This document shows, piece after piece, positions 22,935 through 32,526 of a stretch of DNA of 42,904 nucleotides; within the stretch, counting starts at the first letter, position 1, and each line of letters starts with the position of its first letter. A program made the translations under genes and the position numbers. Under the pieces are notes generated by a model. That model was given only the letters and a program-made list of their open reading frames with translations. It ran no database searches and was not told the origin of the DNA. The DNA comes from Desulfuromonadales bacterium (GTDB lineage Bacteria > Desulfobacterota > Desulfuromonadia > Desulfuromonadales > BM103): positions 1 to 42,904 of the forward strand of contig JAQYVY010000032.1 of the NCBI GenBank assembly GCA_030145195.1, given 5' to 3'.

Positions 22935-25127
22935 CTATGGTCGGGTCGCTTCGTTGGTTGCAGCATTTGCATCAAACCATGCAGCTGCACCGGGGTAGAC
23001 TGTTTCATCAACGGTTATGGCTCCGGTAAGGTCACCATGTTGTAACCAGTCGAGCGAATCGAAGATAATCCGCTTGGCATATATGCTGTTGTGGGCAAAA
23101 GAACCTGGGTCATCATCCAGATAATCAAAGTTCTGCCAGGCCCCGTAATCGTTCTGTCCCGAGACACTGTCCCCTCTGCTCTCCAGGAAGTCCCCGTCAT
23201 CGAAATCTGCAGGCACATAGTTGGTCTGGCCATTTGACAGGGTTGCAACATCCTCGTAGAAGACCAAAGCATTCTGAAATTGGTCACTGAGGGTGTTTAG
23301 TACCTCAGCATCGATTGCTCCACCATGACAACTGTCGCAGAGGGTTTGACTGGTAATAGCCGTAATCGTATCACCACTTTTTTCGACGACAGCAAAGTGA
23401 TGATCGGAGCCCGGCATATGACAGCTTACACATGGGCCGGAACCTGAATCTGGATCATCCCCATTAAGACCTATCTCGTCGTGCTCCAAGTCATTGTTCA
23501 CGTAATGCTCAGCAGCATCACCGTCACCATCGAGGTCGAATTCATAACCGGTGTTAGTGTTCTCACTGAACAGTGTCCCGGCCGCCGGGCGGTGATGAAT
23601 TTGCCCCCTTGAACTGCGGTCAACCGCAGCAGTGTCTCTAAGGTACTCACCGTTTGCCCGTCCGCCATGACACTTAATGCAGACATTCGAGTTGCCTTTG
23701 TCAGGCACAGTCCCTATCAGCTCTGGAGCTGACAGATCATCGGGAAGCCGGGAATGCAAGCTGATTGGGGCATTGTTGAGCAGCGATCCTTGAGCCACAT
23801 TGCTGTGACAGCCCCAGCAGTAAAGTAATTCGCCTTGTGGGGATCCTTCAAAATAAGTCCAGCTGTCCAGATGCCCGAAATCGTTGTCGTTACCGGTTAA
23901 GTCGTAACCAGCTAATGCGTCAGGGCTGGTTGGGTCATCCAGGAAATTCATGACGCCGGTTGCCGTATGACAGACTTGGCATTCACCACGATCCAATTCT
24001 GTTTTCGCTTCATCATCCCAAATCTGGTTCCAGTTTCGATTGGACCATGATGCATCCAGGACGGCAGCATTGAAAATATTCTCACTTGCATCATCAGCCG
24101 CAGTTTTAACTAGCAAAATCTCTCCAGCGTGCTGTGACTCTGCCCATTGATTGTTGATTGTGTTCTCCGCAGCATGAACATCGTGACAATCAGCACAGGC
24201 AGCACTACCATTGTTTCTAACCACGTAGCCCTCAATGGCTGTGTCAGGCGTGTCAGGATTATCATAGTGCGTGTCAGCGATGGTTCTGCTTGCGCGGTCT
24301 TCGTGGTAGCTGTTTCCTTTTACCCAGTCATCACCAATCTCCGGGTCGAGCAGAGTATGACAGCTGGTGCAGAGATCGAATTGTGGGTCGCCGTCAAAGC
24401 TCCAGTCCAATGGAACCAGAAAACCGAAATAATGTTCATCGTGACAGGTTGCACATGTCATAGGCTGTGCTGAGTCAAGGCCTGGCTCTGTTAAGGCGAG
24501 CATTACATCGCGGTTGCCTGTTGCCTCATCGCCAAAAGCCAAGGCACCTTCATAAGAATGACAACGTTGACAGTAGGAAGAGCTCCCTTTTGTTTGCGAG
24601 GCATGATTTGATTGATCAAAATCGTCCTCAAGACTATCGATATTGTTGCCGTGGGCGTTATGACAATGAGCACAATCCTCGATTCCTGGTTGAGGAACTG
24701 GAATTGGACCTACGCCGCGATGAGCGCTGCCTGGGCCGTGACACCCTTCACAGCCTACAACCGGACGATCCGATGAAGCGCTAAAATCTTCGACCAGCGT
24801 ATCGCCGTCTCCGGCTGGGTCGTGGCACTCATTACAGTCTTCTATGTCATTCCCATAATAACCCAAAGGTGGTCTCCCATTGGCATTGCCATGAGCATTG
24901 CTCCGCTCGTTCATGCCATTTGAGACCGGTGTGTCCAGTGTGTCAATCCAGACCGATGTTGGTCGTTCGTGACAGACCAAACAGTTCGTTACGCCAACGT
25001 AGTCCAAGTCACTCGGGTCTTCCGGTGACGAAACATCGCTGTCACCGCCACCACCACTACTACCGCAGGCCGAAAGTCCGACTACGGCAAGGAGTGCAAC
25101 CAACAGAACTAGCCATTTTGTACGCAT
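22935..25127 (-). CDS. 13-heme c-type cytochrome lipoprotein (outer-membrane, OmcB-like role)
   Basis: The 730-residue protein has a lipoprotein signal: a hydrophobic stretch ending LSA-Cys21, then a Ser/Gly linker. Thirteen CxxCH heme sites are visible: CLVCH, CNECH, CEGCH, CAHCH, CQRCH, CATCH, CTSCH, CADCH, CQVCH, CWGCH, CIKCH, CVSCH and CDSCH. About 120 heme-free residues end the protein. The composition is acidic, as in exported surface proteins. CAGGAGG precedes the ATG. It is the last gene of an operon with a beta-barrel and a decaheme cytochrome, the layout of porin-cytochrome conduits that carry electrons across the outer membrane to extracellular acceptors. Heme count and lipobox are read directly; location and role are inferred. 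Confidence 0.92.
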   Translation of the reverse strand: MRTKWLVLLVALLAVVGLSACGSSGGGGDSDVSSPEDPSDLDYVGVTNCLVCHERPTSVWIDTLDTPVSNGMNERSNAHGNANGRPPLGYYGNDIEDCNECHDPAGDGDTLVEDFSASSDRPVVGCEGCHGPGSAHRGVGPIPVPQPGIEDCAHCHNAHGNNIDSLEDDFDQSNHASQTKGSSSYCQRCHSYEGALAFGDEATGNRDVMLALTEPGLDSAQPMTCATCHDEHYFGFLVPLDWSFDGDPQFDLCTSCHTLLDPEIGDDWVKGNSYHEDRASRTIADTHYDNPDTPDTAIEGYVVRNNGSAACADCHDVHAAENTINNQWAESQHAGEILLVKTAADDASENIFNAAVLDASWSNRNWNQIWDDEAKTELDRGECQVCHTATGVMNFLDDPTSPDALAGYDLTGNDNDFGHLDSWTYFEGSPQGELLYCWGCHSNVAQGSLLNNAPISLHSRLPDDLSAPELIGTVPDKGNSNVCIKCHGGRANGEYLRDTAAVDRSSRGQIHHRPAAGTLFSENTNTGYEFDLDGDGDAAEHYVNNDLEHDEIGLNGDDPDSGSGPCVSCHMPGSDHHFAVVEKSGDTITAITSQTLCDSCHGGAIDAEVLNTLSDQFQNALVFYEDVATLSNGQTNYVPADFDDGDFLESRGDSVSGQNDYGAWQNFDYLDDDPGSFAHNSIYAKRIIFDSLDWLQHGDLTGAITVDETVYPGAAAWFDANAATNEATRP

Positions 25128-25173
25128 GATTTACCTCCTGTATGTGTTTTGAAAAGTTTTGAATAAATGGCCG

Positions 25174-26040
25174 TTAATGGCATTTGCGGCAGGTTCTGCC
25201 GTTACTCGCCCGATCCAGTCTGTTTTTGAAATCTCCCCAGTCCTTAGGGTGCGGATTGAACGCAGAAGCTCCAGACTTGGCACTGTGGCATCTCAGGCAG
25301 ACATCACCGTCGGGATGACAGGCCTGACAGGTCATCAGTGACTTGCGTGCTTCCCGGGCATGACCAATCGACCAGGAATGAAAATCCGGGGCAACTGAAC
25401 TCTGCAGGTGGCAGGAGTCGCACATCTGTGATGCGTCCGATATCTTGAGATTCCTGAGAGGTTCATGGGTTTTGTTAAAGGCTGCATCATCGGAGCCCAG
25501 TTGGAAGGTGCGGCGATGCGACGGGCTGCCAATGTCGCCGGTACGGAAGCGGAAGGACTCGTGGCAGTCGTTGCAGAATTGCGATTCATGGCAGCCGGAA
25601 CAGAGCTTCTCATTGGTGCGCGCAGTAATCGGATGTGAAACCATAAAATCGCTGCGGTGCACGTTGACCATGTTGTTGCCCAGTTCACCCATTTCATCGG
25701 CAAATCCAGACTTGTGGCATTCCTGGCAATATTCCTGAGAATGGCAGGACGCGCAGTTGATGGCGCTGCCCTTGGCTTCGGGGCGATGGTTGAGAGACCA
25801 GGCCGGACCGTGGGTCTTGGGCATGGCCAGGGTTACCTCGTCGAGCATGCTCTGCTCATGACACTCGAGGCAGACCTTGGTGTCGGGGACGATGGATTGG
25901 GCGCCAGGGAGATGACAGGACTCACAGGACGCGTCGGCAGCATAGTCGTCGAGGTGAGCCTGATGATTGAAATCTCCGGCCCAAACCACTGCGACCCCCA
26001 TCATCAGCAGTATCAGACTTAATAGTACTTTGCGGGTCAT
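25174..26040 (-). CDS. Periplasmic decaheme c-type cytochrome
   Basis: The 288-residue protein has a signal peptide (MTRKVLLSLILLMMGVAVVW-A, cleavage near 21) and ten CxxCH motifs: CESCH, CLECH, CASCH, CQECH, CSGCH, CNDCH, CDSCH, CQACH, CLRCH and CRKCH. The tenth ends exactly at the C-terminus, so its heme-binding His is the last residue. Extra His residues (FNHQAH, HRSDFMVSHP, SIGHAREAR) can serve as distal ligands. TAAGGAG lies upstream of the ATG. It sits 16 bases after the porin gene and 46 bases before the 13-heme lipoprotein gene. It is best read as the periplasmic component of a trans-outer-membrane electron conduit. Length compared with known Oma/Ext proteins was not checked. Confidence 0.92.
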   Translation of the reverse strand: MTRKVLLSLILLMMGVAVVWAGDFNHQAHLDDYAADASCESCHLPGAQSIVPDTKVCLECHEQSMLDEVTLAMPKTHGPAWSLNHRPEAKGSAINCASCHSQEYCQECHKSGFADEMGELGNNMVNVHRSDFMVSHPITARTNEKLCSGCHESQFCNDCHESFRFRTGDIGSPSHRRTFQLGSDDAAFNKTHEPLRNLKISDASQMCDSCHLQSSVAPDFHSWSIGHAREARKSLMTCQACHPDGDVCLRCHSAKSGASAFNPHPKDWGDFKNRLDRASNGRTCRKCH

Positions 26041-26056
26041 AAGATCACTCCTTATA

Positions 26057-27295
26057 TCAGAAGAGCAGGTTCAGGCGGAGACGGCCGCGGTTGTAGTAGT
26101 CCCAGAGGTCACTTTCAACGCGTTCGAATTTAGCATCCAGGCTGATCTTGTCGGTAAAGTCGTAGCTTCCATACACCCAGGCCCGGGTGCTGGTGGTTTC
26201 ATCCTGGTCGGTGTCGTCGGTATCGAAGTAAGCGATCTCACGCTCCAGCACGTCAACCTCAAGGCCAACGCCAGCTTCGAAGTCGGGGCGGAAACGGTAA
26301 GCCGCGAGCATCTTGATGCCGTGCATATCCTGGCCATCTTCATCCTGTCGGACGATCCCGGAGATATAACCGGAGAATTTGTCGGTGCGCATTTTCTCGA
26401 CACCGAGCTCGAAGACATTGGCGTCATCGAATTCATCGTAGAGCTCACGGGTAAGGCGGGCGAAAGTCTGCAGCCCTGGCTTCATCATCCAGGTCGCTTC
26501 AGCGAGGATTTCTTCGTATTCTTCAACCGCAAAAACCGAGTAGATCGAGGTCGATGAGAATACGGGCAGAGAGTAGAGGTACTCGAGGCGAAGGGTGAAG
26601 GGGCCATCAAAGCGATACTTGGCGCCAACCAGTTCGTAGCTGAGACGATCAGAAAGATAGTCCCACTGCGAATCATTGTAGATCCACAACTTGCCGTTCA
26701 AGTCGTAGCTGGCGTCGAACCCGATCAGCTCCATACTGAGGACCCCGTCGTACCATTTCTGCAGGTAGGAGAGGTTGACATCGAGATCCTTGTCGAGGAA
26801 GAAGCCGCCGACTTCGAGACCCCAAATACCATTTGAGTCGACATTGTAGCCGTCGAAGTAGGTGACGTCACCACCACCATAGAGTTTGACGTGGTAGTTT
26901 TCCATGAAGGAGTAGTCGATGTTCAGACCATCCACCACGGAGGCTCCAGCGGTGGTCGTGATGAACTGCCGGCCAAGGCGGAAGTCGAGGCCATCGAAGA
27001 GATCTCTCTTCTCCAGATAGGCATAGTAAAGGCGACTGTCGATATCGACTTCATTTTCGATATCATCGGCCAGTCGTCCGTACACTTTGAAGTTGTACCC
27101 CGAGTCCGCGATGTCGATCAGGCTGAACTGCAGGTACTGATGAATCGGGATGGCTGTGTCCTCGTCCGCGTTGTCATACCACTCCACGACGGTGCTTGCC
27201 CGACCGTGAATCTCGGTCGCCTGCACCGGGCACGCTAGCCCCATGGCCAGCGGAACCAGGAGTATGCCTAGAACAAAATTCTGCCAGACTCTCAT
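26057..27295 (-). CDS. Outer-membrane beta-barrel (porin-like) protein of the cytochrome conduit
   Basis: The 412-residue protein has a signal peptide (MRVWQNFVLGILLVPLAMGL, cleavage after VQA). Alternating aromatic/polar strands follow throughout (YDLNGKLWIYNDSQWDYL, FDGPFTLRLEYLYSLP and similar), and it ends in RLRLNLLF with the terminal Phe typical of BAM-inserted barrels. It has no CxxCH. The ATG at 27295 was chosen because AGGAGG lies 5 bases upstream; the longer frame needs a GTG at 27319 without a ribosome site. It heads the operon with the decaheme and 13-heme cytochromes, so it is probably the pore that lets the cytochromes meet across the outer membrane. It does not visibly match a named porin. 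Confidence 0.87.
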   Translation of the reverse strand: MRVWQNFVLGILLVPLAMGLACPVQATEIHGRASTVVEWYDNADEDTAIPIHQYLQFSLIDIADSGYNFKVYGRLADDIENEVDIDSRLYYAYLEKRDLFDGLDFRLGRQFITTTAGASVVDGLNIDYSFMENYHVKLYGGGDVTYFDGYNVDSNGIWGLEVGGFFLDKDLDVNLSYLQKWYDGVLSMELIGFDASYDLNGKLWIYNDSQWDYLSDRLSYELVGAKYRFDGPFTLRLEYLYSLPVFSSTSIYSVFAVEEYEEILAEATWMMKPGLQTFARLTRELYDEFDDANVFELGVEKMRTDKFSGYISGIVRQDEDGQDMHGIKMLAAYRFRPDFEAGVGLEVDVLEREIAYFDTDDTDQDETTSTRAWVYGSYDFTDKISLDAKFERVESDLWDYYNRGRLRLNLLF

Positions 27296-27332
27296 AGTAC
27301 CTCCTGTTTTCGTTGTCACTGAAAACCTATAA

Positions 27333-27362
27333 TGACAGCCGTGGCGATCACCTTGGCTGTCA
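27333..27362 (-). promoter_or_regulatory. Inverted repeat in the leader of the porin-cytochrome operon
   Basis: TGACAGCC and GGCTGTCA are perfect inverted copies separated by 14 bases, 38 bases before the porin ATG. It could be an operator or an RNA hairpin controlling the operon. No T run follows. Confidence 0.45.
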
Positions 27363-27768
27363 ACCCAAAAGACATGACTTTATTAGTTCATTGTAACCTT
27401 TGTTGACGTTAGCAATGAATAGGGTCTTGTCAAGCTAACCTCCCAAGAATATGAATCTAATGAAATTACCTGATAATGGGTAAGCTCCTTGACTGACATG
27501 TTTTTTGCTGATTACGTCAAACAACCCTTTTTCCCGACAATCTTGATTAGACTCCTTGCATTAGAGGTATTTTTTGTCAAACTCAAGAACCATGAGTTGC
27601 TTAATTGTTCAGAACCAATCGCATAAAAAATGACAAGGTTCGTTCTGATCCTTTACCGAAAACCATCGGCTCAGGTTGTTGAAGTTCTTGATTTAACAAC
27701 AACAGCACCCTATGATGTTGGACGATCCATTTAGTTTTGTTCGTTTGTTATTTTAAGGAGTTGGCCGA
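27363..27768. other. Divergent control region between the cytochrome operon and gspC-N
   Basis: About 400 AT-rich bases without a gene. It must hold promoters for both divergent operons, which may be co-regulated. A short repeat GTTGTTGAAG/TTTAACAACAAC lies near 27676-27705. No consensus promoter was assigned and no c-di-GMP riboswitch core was found. Confidence 0.45.
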
Positions 27769-28644
27769 TTGAATACCGGTGCTGTGCTAGCCTTGTTCCA
27801 GAAGTTTCACCGCGAGCTCTGTCTGCTGTTGCTGGTGCTGTTCGGACTGGCTTGCGGTCAACTGGCCACAACGCTGATTGCAACCGTCCTGCATCCCGAT
27901 CAGGCGGTTGATCCCGCCACTCGTCTTGCCCCGAGAAGTACCGGTTCACAGCTTTCCGAGCGTGACTTGAACCAGATCCTGCAGCAGAACCTCTTTGATC
28001 CAAGTGCGCGCGGCCGCTCAGCCACTCTTCAACCTTCACCGAGCAGCACCACAACCTCAACCCGCAAGGATCTGACTCTGATCGGCACTCTGGTCTCTGG
28101 AGAGGAGTCCACCGCCCTGCTCGAAGTCGGCAAGGCGATCAAGCTGTTGCATCTGGGGGATCCGATCCCCGGCGGCGGCCGCGTTGAGGCGATCTATCGC
28201 AACCGGGTGATCATCCGTAACCAGGACGAATCGATTACCGAGTTGATTCTGAATGAAGAAGCCCGAACCCGGGCGGGGACTAACGCTGTACCGTCCTCCA
28301 GGCGCGGGGTTCGCTCCGCCGGAGACAATCGCTGGCTGATTTCTCAAGCCACTGCCGACGACGCCCGCACCAACATCGCCGTGCAGTTGCGCCTGGCTCA
28401 GCTGGAACCCCGAATCACCAACGGCCGCACTGACGGCTTTCTGGTCAGAAAGCTTGAGCGCAGTTCGTTGCTCACCCAGATGGGAATCCGGCGGGGTGAT
28501 GTGATCCTGAGTGTGAACAATATGACCCTCGACAGCCCGGATAAAGCCTTACAGCTGTTGCAGCAACTTCGGGAAGCCCGTCAGTTGACGGTCGACCTGG
28601 AACGTAGAAATAAACCGCTGACTTTCGCTTATGAAATCAATTAG
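27769..28644 (+). CDS. gspC: Type II secretion protein GspC
   Basis: The 291-residue protein has a short cytoplasmic N-terminus and one transmembrane helix (about 17-40). The periplasmic homology region (LTLIGTLVSGEESTALLEV) contacts the secretin GspD. The C-terminal PDZ-like domain is seen in GFLVRKLERSSLLTQMGIRR and GDVILSVNNMTL. GspC links the inner-membrane platform to the secretin. The start is TTG at 27769, with AAGGAG 8 bases upstream. It heads the gspC-N operon; gspD starts 12 bases after its stop. Confidence 0.92.
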   Translation: MNTGAVLALFQKFHRELCLLLLVLFGLACGQLATTLIATVLHPDQAVDPATRLAPRSTGSQLSERDLNQILQQNLFDPSARGRSATLQPSPSSTTTSTRKDLTLIGTLVSGEESTALLEVGKAIKLLHLGDPIPGGGRVEAIYRNRVIIRNQDESITELILNEEARTRAGTNAVPSSRRGVRSAGDNRWLISQATADDARTNIAVQLRLAQLEPRITNGRTDGFLVRKLERSSLLTQMGIRRGDVILSVNNMTLDSPDKALQLLQQLREARQLTVDLERRNKPLTFAYEIN

Positions 28645-28656
28645 GAGATTTGTCTT

Positions 28657-30807
28657 TTGAAAACTGCAACCATTTACCGTGTGGTGGTCGTTCGTGTGCT
28701 ACTTAGCGTGCTGCTGTTGGCTCTGTTGCCGTTTCCAGCCTTTGCTGCGAACCAGCAGCCTGCGGCCAGCTCGACCGAGGGCCAGGTCACGCTCGACTTC
28801 AGGGATGTGGAACTGAGTGACCTGATTCAGACGATCAGCGAGCTGACCGGCAAGAATTTCCTTTACGATGACAGCGTTAAGGGCAAGGTCACCATCGTCT
28901 CTCCGGACCGCATGAACCTCGATGAGGCTTACCAGCTGTTCCTCTCGGTGCTTTACGTCAAAGGCTTCACCGTGGTTCCTTCAGGCAAGGTCATCAAGAT
29001 CGTGCCGACCAAAGGGGCCAAAAGTGAAAACCTGCCGACCATAGTCGATAGCTACCGGCATGGTACGGTCCAGTTTGTCACCCGCCTGGTGCGACTGCAG
29101 CATCTTGATGCCGAAACCATTGCTAACACCGTGCTGGCACCGCTGATGGCAGCCACCGGCCATCTGCTGGCCTATCAACCAACCAACACCTTGATCATCA
29201 CTGACAGCGGCACCAACATCGAGCGATTGATGCGCATCATCCGCGAACTCGATCTGCCCGGCGCCGCCAGTTCTCTCGAAATCATCTCTTTGCAGAATTC
29301 CGATGCTGACGAGATCGCCAAAATCTGCACCGAAGTGCTGAACCAGCCTGGTGCGACCCGCGCCTCCCGCAGTCGCAGGGAAGGCACGGCGGCTCAGTTA
29401 GACGTCAGCAAGGTGATCCCCTACGCGCGGACTAACTCCCTGATCGTGATGGCCAACGCTGAAGATATGGCGCTGGTCAAGGGGCTGATCATCCGCATGG
29501 ACCAGGAATCGGACAGTAAACGCTCGCATATCAATCTGCGCTACCTGGAAAATGCTGATGCGGAAACTCTGGCTGTGACCCTTAACGAGATCCTGACCGG
29601 CATCAAATCCCAGGCTCGGGCCTCTGGTGCAGATCGTAACAATAAAGGACCTCTTTCCTCCGGCGCGGTGACCATCACCGCCGACAAACCGACCAACGCG
29701 TTGATTATCAACGCCAGCCCCGAGGATTACCTCACCCTGCAAGAGATCATCGCGCAGCTCGATATCAAGCGCAAACAGGTCTATGTCGAAGCCCTCATCC
29801 TCGAATTGTCGATGGATGCGACGCAAAAGCTGGGGGTCTCCCTGCAGGGTGCATTAACCCATAATGGCGAAGGGCTTATTTTAGGGAGTAGTAACCAGAA
29901 CAAAGGGCCTCTCGGAATTGGAGATGCCGTGCCTGGCGAAGCGGCGTTGCCTTCGTTGCTGACCCAGGCGGTTGAAGGCTTTCTGGCCGGTGGTTTCTTT
30001 AACCCGATCACAGTGACTGGCCCCGATGGCACAGCGATTAAAGTGCCCTCCCTGTCGGTGTTGATTGACGCCTCCAAGACTGACAGAGACGTCAATATTC
30101 TTTCGGCGCCGCGACTGCTGACTTCAGACAATGAAGAGGCAGAGATTATCGTTGGTGCCAATGTGCCTATTATTACTGGTCGCCTGACCGACTCTGGCAG
30201 CAACGGTCTGGCCCAGAGTGTTTCGGTTGAACGTCAGGATGTGGCCTTGATTCTGCGCTTCACCCCGCAGGTGACCGAAGGGAATCTAGTGCGGCTGAAG
30301 GTTTATCAGGAATTGACCGACATTGTGCCAGATGGTTCCGGTGTAGGTGACACCAACGAAGTCGGCCCAACCTTCACCAAACGGGTCATTCGCAACACCG
30401 TGTTGGCGGAGAGCGGCAAGACGGTGGTGCTCGGAGGTCTGATCGACACAGCTGTTACTGAGTCGGTGACTAAGGTGCCACTGCTTGGCGACATCCCCTA
30501 CCTTGGCTGGTTGTTCCGACGCACCTCCTCCGTGGAGGAGAAGACCAATCTGTTGGTCTTTATCAACCCGACCATAATCAGGGACACTGGCGACCTGGAC
30601 CGGATCACCGGGCGCAATCGCAAAGCCGCCAGCAGTTTCTTGACCGAAGATGTTATTGATGCCCTGCCGGAGAATTTCTTCGGTGAACTGGGTGGTGCAC
30701 CGAAGACTGAGGCTATGTCTGAGGAAGAGGTCAGGGGTTTAGACAGTACTACTGCCGAGCGGGATCAATGGGTCGCTCCGGCACCTGCGCAAAGCGCCAA
30801 CCAATAA
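28657..30807 (+). CDS. gspD: Type II secretion secretin GspD
   Basis: The 716-residue outer-membrane secretin has a signal peptide (about 1-30, ending PAFA). The N0 domain begins VTLDFRDVELSDLIQTISEL and is followed by N1-N3 repeats (IKIVPT, TNTLIITDSGTNIERL, TNSLIVMANAEDMALV, TNALIINASPEDYLTL). The secretin core spans about 370-640 and includes VNILSAPRLLTSDNEEAEI, VGANVPIITG and TVVLGGLIDT, ending NLLVFINPTIIRD. A Glu/Ala/Gln-rich tail follows. The start is TTG with AGGAG 9 bases upstream. It forms the outer-membrane channel of the system, assisted by GspA/GspB and GspC. Confidence 0.96.
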   Translation: MKTATIYRVVVVRVLLSVLLLALLPFPAFAANQQPAASSTEGQVTLDFRDVELSDLIQTISELTGKNFLYDDSVKGKVTIVSPDRMNLDEAYQLFLSVLYVKGFTVVPSGKVIKIVPTKGAKSENLPTIVDSYRHGTVQFVTRLVRLQHLDAETIANTVLAPLMAATGHLLAYQPTNTLIITDSGTNIERLMRIIRELDLPGAASSLEIISLQNSDADEIAKICTEVLNQPGATRASRSRREGTAAQLDVSKVIPYARTNSLIVMANAEDMALVKGLIIRMDQESDSKRSHINLRYLENADAETLAVTLNEILTGIKSQARASGADRNNKGPLSSGAVTITADKPTNALIINASPEDYLTLQEIIAQLDIKRKQVYVEALILELSMDATQKLGVSLQGALTHNGEGLILGSSNQNKGPLGIGDAVPGEAALPSLLTQAVEGFLAGGFFNPITVTGPDGTAIKVPSLSVLIDASKTDRDVNILSAPRLLTSDNEEAEIIVGANVPIITGRLTDSGSNGLAQSVSVERQDVALILRFTPQVTEGNLVRLKVYQELTDIVPDGSGVGDTNEVGPTFTKRVIRNTVLAESGKTVVLGGLIDTAVTESVTKVPLLGDIPYLGWLFRRTSSVEEKTNLLVFINPTIIRDTGDLDRITGRNRKAASSFLTEDVIDALPENFFGELGGAPKTEAMSEEEVRGLDSTTAERDQWVAPAPAQSANQ

Positions 30808-30825
30808 CCACGAGGCTGTCTAAAG

Positions 30826-32526
30826 ATGCAGAGCTGGAGATTGATCGGCGACATACTCGTAGAAGAGTTCGAGCTGGCCCGCGAGCAGGTTGTCGCGGCT
30901 TTAACCGAGCAGCAGCAGAATCCGAAGCGACTCGGTGAGCTGCTCCTGGCCCGGCGTGCGATCGACTCCACGCTCCTGGCCCGGGCGCTGGCGATTCAGC
31001 ACGACCTGGAATTTATCGAATCAATCCCGGCTGAAACCGCGGTTGAAGATTTGCACGCCTTGATTCCAATCAGCTTCGCTAAACAATACTTGGTTTTTCC
31101 CCTTTCCCGAACCGCTGAGCGTCTGCAGGTCGCGGTCTGTGATCCCGGCGACAGCCGCCCGATCAACGACTTGAGCACCCTGACCGGGGCTCTGATTGAA
31201 ACCTGTATCGCCACTCCGGAAGAGATTTTGCGGGCTATCAACCGTGCCTACGAAAAGCAGGCGGGCGCCACCGGGGATGTGATCGAAGAGATCGAGGGTC
31301 GTAGCGGTGATGATCTGTCCCACGCGCTTGAGCCTCGTGACTTGCTCGACAGTTCGGACGAGGCACCGATCATTCGTTTCGTCAACAGCTTGATCACCCA
31401 GGGGTTCAAAGAGCGCGCCAGTGATATCCACATTGAACCGTTCGAGCAGGAGCTGATCGTCCGTTACCGGATCGACGGTATTCTCTACGAAGTCAACAAA
31501 CCACCGCTTAAGGCTCATGCCGGGATCGTTTCGCGGATCAAGATCGTGGCCCAGTTGGATATCGCGGAAAAACGGCTGCCGCAAGATGGTCGCTTCCGGG
31601 TGCGTATGGGCGGGCGGGATATGGATATTCGGGTCTCGACCCTGCCCACCGCTTTCGGTGAGCGCGTGGTCCTGCGTCTGCTCGACAAGGCGGCGAGTGT
31701 GCTCAGCCTCGAAGAGATCGGGCTTGAGGGTGACCTGTTAAAGCCGTTCGAGGCGATGATCCACAAAAATCACGGGATTTTTCTGGTCACCGGTCCGACC
31801 GGTTCCGGTAAAACCACCACCCTGTATGCGGCCCTGACCCGACTCAACAACCGTGAGAAAAACATCATCACGGTCGAAGACCCGATTGAGTACCAGCTGC
31901 CGGGCGTCGGCCAGATTCAGGTCAACCCGAAGATTGATCTGACCTTTGCCAACGGCTTGCGCTCGATCCTGCGTCAGGACCCGGACATCATCATGGTCGG
32001 AGAAATTCGCGATCGTGAGACCGCCGAGATCGCCGTGCAATCGGCCTTGACCGGACACATGGTGTTTTCGACCCTGCATACCAACGATGCGGCGGGGGCG
32101 TTGACCCGCCTGGTGGAGATGGGCATCGAGCCGTTCCTGGCGGCCTCGAGTATTGTCGGGATCTTTGCCCAGCGCCTGGTGCGATCGATCTGTCCGCACT
32201 GCAAGGTGCCGCACCAGCCGCTAGAGGAGTTGCTGCTTGAAGTCGCCAGTGAGAGCCCGCTGCCTGCTGGCAGCACCTTCTACCGGGGCACAGGTTGCAA
32301 CAAGTGCATGCAGATTGGTTACTGGGGGCGGACCGGTATCTACGAATTACTGAAAGTCGACGATAAAGTGCGAGAGCTGCTGTTGCAGGATAAGGACGCC
32401 GCCTCGATCAAGAAAGCTGCCATCAAGGGTGGGATGCGCTCCCTGCGATCTGCCGGGCTGGCGAAAGCACTGCAGGGGATCACTACTCTTGAGGAAGTGA
32501 TGCGCGTTACTCAGGAGGAGGTCTAG
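30826..32526 (+). CDS. gspE: Type II secretion ATPase GspE
   Basis: The 566-residue cytoplasmic ATPase drives pseudopilus assembly. The N-terminal GspE/MshE domain covers about 1-150. The ATPase core has Walker A GPTGSGKTTTLYA, the Asp box (TVEDPIEYQLPG), Walker B (DIIMVGEIRDRETAEIA) and the His box (STLHTNDAAGALTRL). Two CxxC pairs (CPHC and CNKC) form the zinc-binding subdomain that distinguishes GspE/PilB from the retraction ATPases. It stops directly at the GTG start of gspF. Confidence 0.96.
   Translation: MQSWRLIGDILVEEFELAREQVVAALTEQQQNPKRLGELLLARRAIDSTLLARALAIQHDLEFIESIPAETAVEDLHALIPISFAKQYLVFPLSRTAERLQVAVCDPGDSRPINDLSTLTGALIETCIATPEEILRAINRAYEKQAGATGDVIEEIEGRSGDDLSHALEPRDLLDSSDEAPIIRFVNSLITQGFKERASDIHIEPFEQELIVRYRIDGILYEVNKPPLKAHAGIVSRIKIVAQLDIAEKRLPQDGRFRVRMGGRDMDIRVSTLPTAFGERVVLRLLDKAASVLSLEEIGLEGDLLKPFEAMIHKNHGIFLVTGPTGSGKTTTLYAALTRLNNREKNIITVEDPIEYQLPGVGQIQVNPKIDLTFANGLRSILRQDPDIIMVGEIRDRETAEIAVQSALTGHMVFSTLHTNDAAGALTRLVEMGIEPFLAASSIVGIFAQRLVRSICPHCKVPHQPLEELLLEVASESPLPAGSTFYRGTGCNKCMQIGYWGRTGIYELLKVDDKVRELLLQDKDAASIKKAAIKGGMRSLRSAGLAKALQGITTLEEVMRVTQEEV

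Noticed and set aside
27320..27768. c-di-GMP (GEMM) riboswitch before the cytochrome or gsp operon
   Set aside because: Such elements are common before Geobacter cytochromes, but the conserved core segments were not found in this stretch on either strand.
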